Of a stretch of DNA of 64,000 nt, positions 63,527-64,000 are shown piece by piece (within the stretch, counting starts at the first letter, position 1; the number at the start of each line of letters is the position of its first letter). Source of the DNA: Apricaphanius iberus (lineage: Eukaryota > Chordata > Actinopteri > Cyprinodontiformes > Aphaniidae). Position numbers and translations under genes: made by a program. The notes beneath the pieces are model-generated. The model did not search any database. It was given only the letters and a program-made list of their open reading frames with translations, and was not told where the DNA came from. Location of the stretch: contig JAPXFQ010001767.1 in the NCBI GenBank assembly GCA_028564705.1, forward strand, positions 310,001 to 374,000, read 5' to 3'.

Positions 63527-64000
63527 AAAACATATATTAAAACCTATATGTTTATATGGATTGTTTCCATTTTTATTTTAAAATACCAAAGGTCCCAAGT
63601 AGGAAGAAAAGCTTTTGTGTTTCGGTGCAAGGGGTTAAATACTTTAAATAGAATAGTTTAAGGAAGGAGCTAAAAGAAAGTCCAAGTATTCATCTCTTTT
63701 GGAGGAGAGTTGGAGAGCTTTTGTTTGGAAAATGTTTCTATTTGGAGAAATTATTTGTATATGGAAGATTATTGGATTGTGTTATTTCTTTATTATTAAC
63801 TTTATGAAGGGAATGAAAACAGGAAATTGGTTAATTGAAAGTTGGATTCAAATGAACTTTCAATTCATAATTACATGAGAGAGACAGAGTGGCTGAACCC
63901 GTGGGCTCGTCCCTCCGACCTCCTGGGCCCCGGCGTCGTAGCTGCTGGGTGTTCCCCTGGTGCTTCCATCTGTAACAATTCAATTCAAAATAACAATTCA

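Larger units (their letters stand above)
62784..63973 (+). repeat. right arm of the 1.19 kb inverted duplication
   Basis: This is the mirror copy of 45263-46452. Identity runs from 'ataaagtctaaccgctg' at the inner edge to 'tgcttccatctgt' at 63973, after which the flanks differ. It carries the tRNA-Glu-like segment at 63283-63350 and the hairpin at 63442-63526. The complementary open frames 62961-63275 (+, 104 codons with a hydrophobic start) and 62955-63320 (-, 121 codons) overlap almost fully. At most one could be coding, and I recognise neither. Confidence 0.93.

Overview
The window looks like teleost fish nuclear DNA. It has small vertebrate exons with GT/AG introns, an AT-rich intronic background, and dense fish-type DNA transposons (Tc1-like, hAT-like, piggyBac-like, Harbinger), LINE fragments and long TGGA/TA/GA arrays. 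Nothing bacterial, organellar or viral was recognised.

Main gene. The minus strand from 56516 down to 312 carries the 5' half of an unc13 gene, best matched to unc13b (Munc13-2). I reconstructed nine coding exons by splice phase: exon 1 (56495-56516), exon 2 (41097-41126), exon 3 (30059-30158), exon 4 (22190-22307), exon 5 (21990-22113), exon 6 (18500-18570), exon 7 (17370-17430), exon 8 (12051-12267), and one giant exon (312-10170). Exons 1-6 encode the N-terminal C2A domain that in Munc13 proteins dimerises and binds RIM. Exons 7-8 encode the following acidic linker. The giant exon adds about 3,285 residues of mostly disordered, motif-repeat protein with one Trp-rich, probably folded block. 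All phases agree: 743 nt from exons 1-8 plus 9,859 nt give exactly 3,534 codons including the stop. The C1, C2B, MUN and C2C exons lie outside the window, to the left.

Second gene. A divergent plus-strand first coding exon at 59576-59617 (14 codons, mitochondrial-presequence-like) is probably stoml2. STOML2 and UNC13B are also near each other and divergent in human. The two first exons are 3 kb apart.

Introns and intergenic DNA. 12.3-17.4 kb holds a 1.5 kb fold-back repeat. 23.27-28.50 kb is a set of nested DNA transposons, four levels deep, with target-site duplications still readable at most levels. 28.5-29.1 kb and 41.4-42.85 kb hold LINE reverse-transcriptase remnants. 30.4-31.0 kb and 52.1-54.1 kb hold TGGA minisatellites. 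33.9-34.6 kb holds a TA-flanked MITE and 35.0-35.8 kb a short Harbinger copy. A recent inverted duplication (arms 45263-46452 and 62784-63973, about 1.19 kb each, collinear without net indels) brackets both first exons and the shared promoter region.

Limits. Exon calls rest on translation and remembered UNC13 family sequence, not on alignment. Transposon families are assigned from termini, target-site duplications and protein motifs only.
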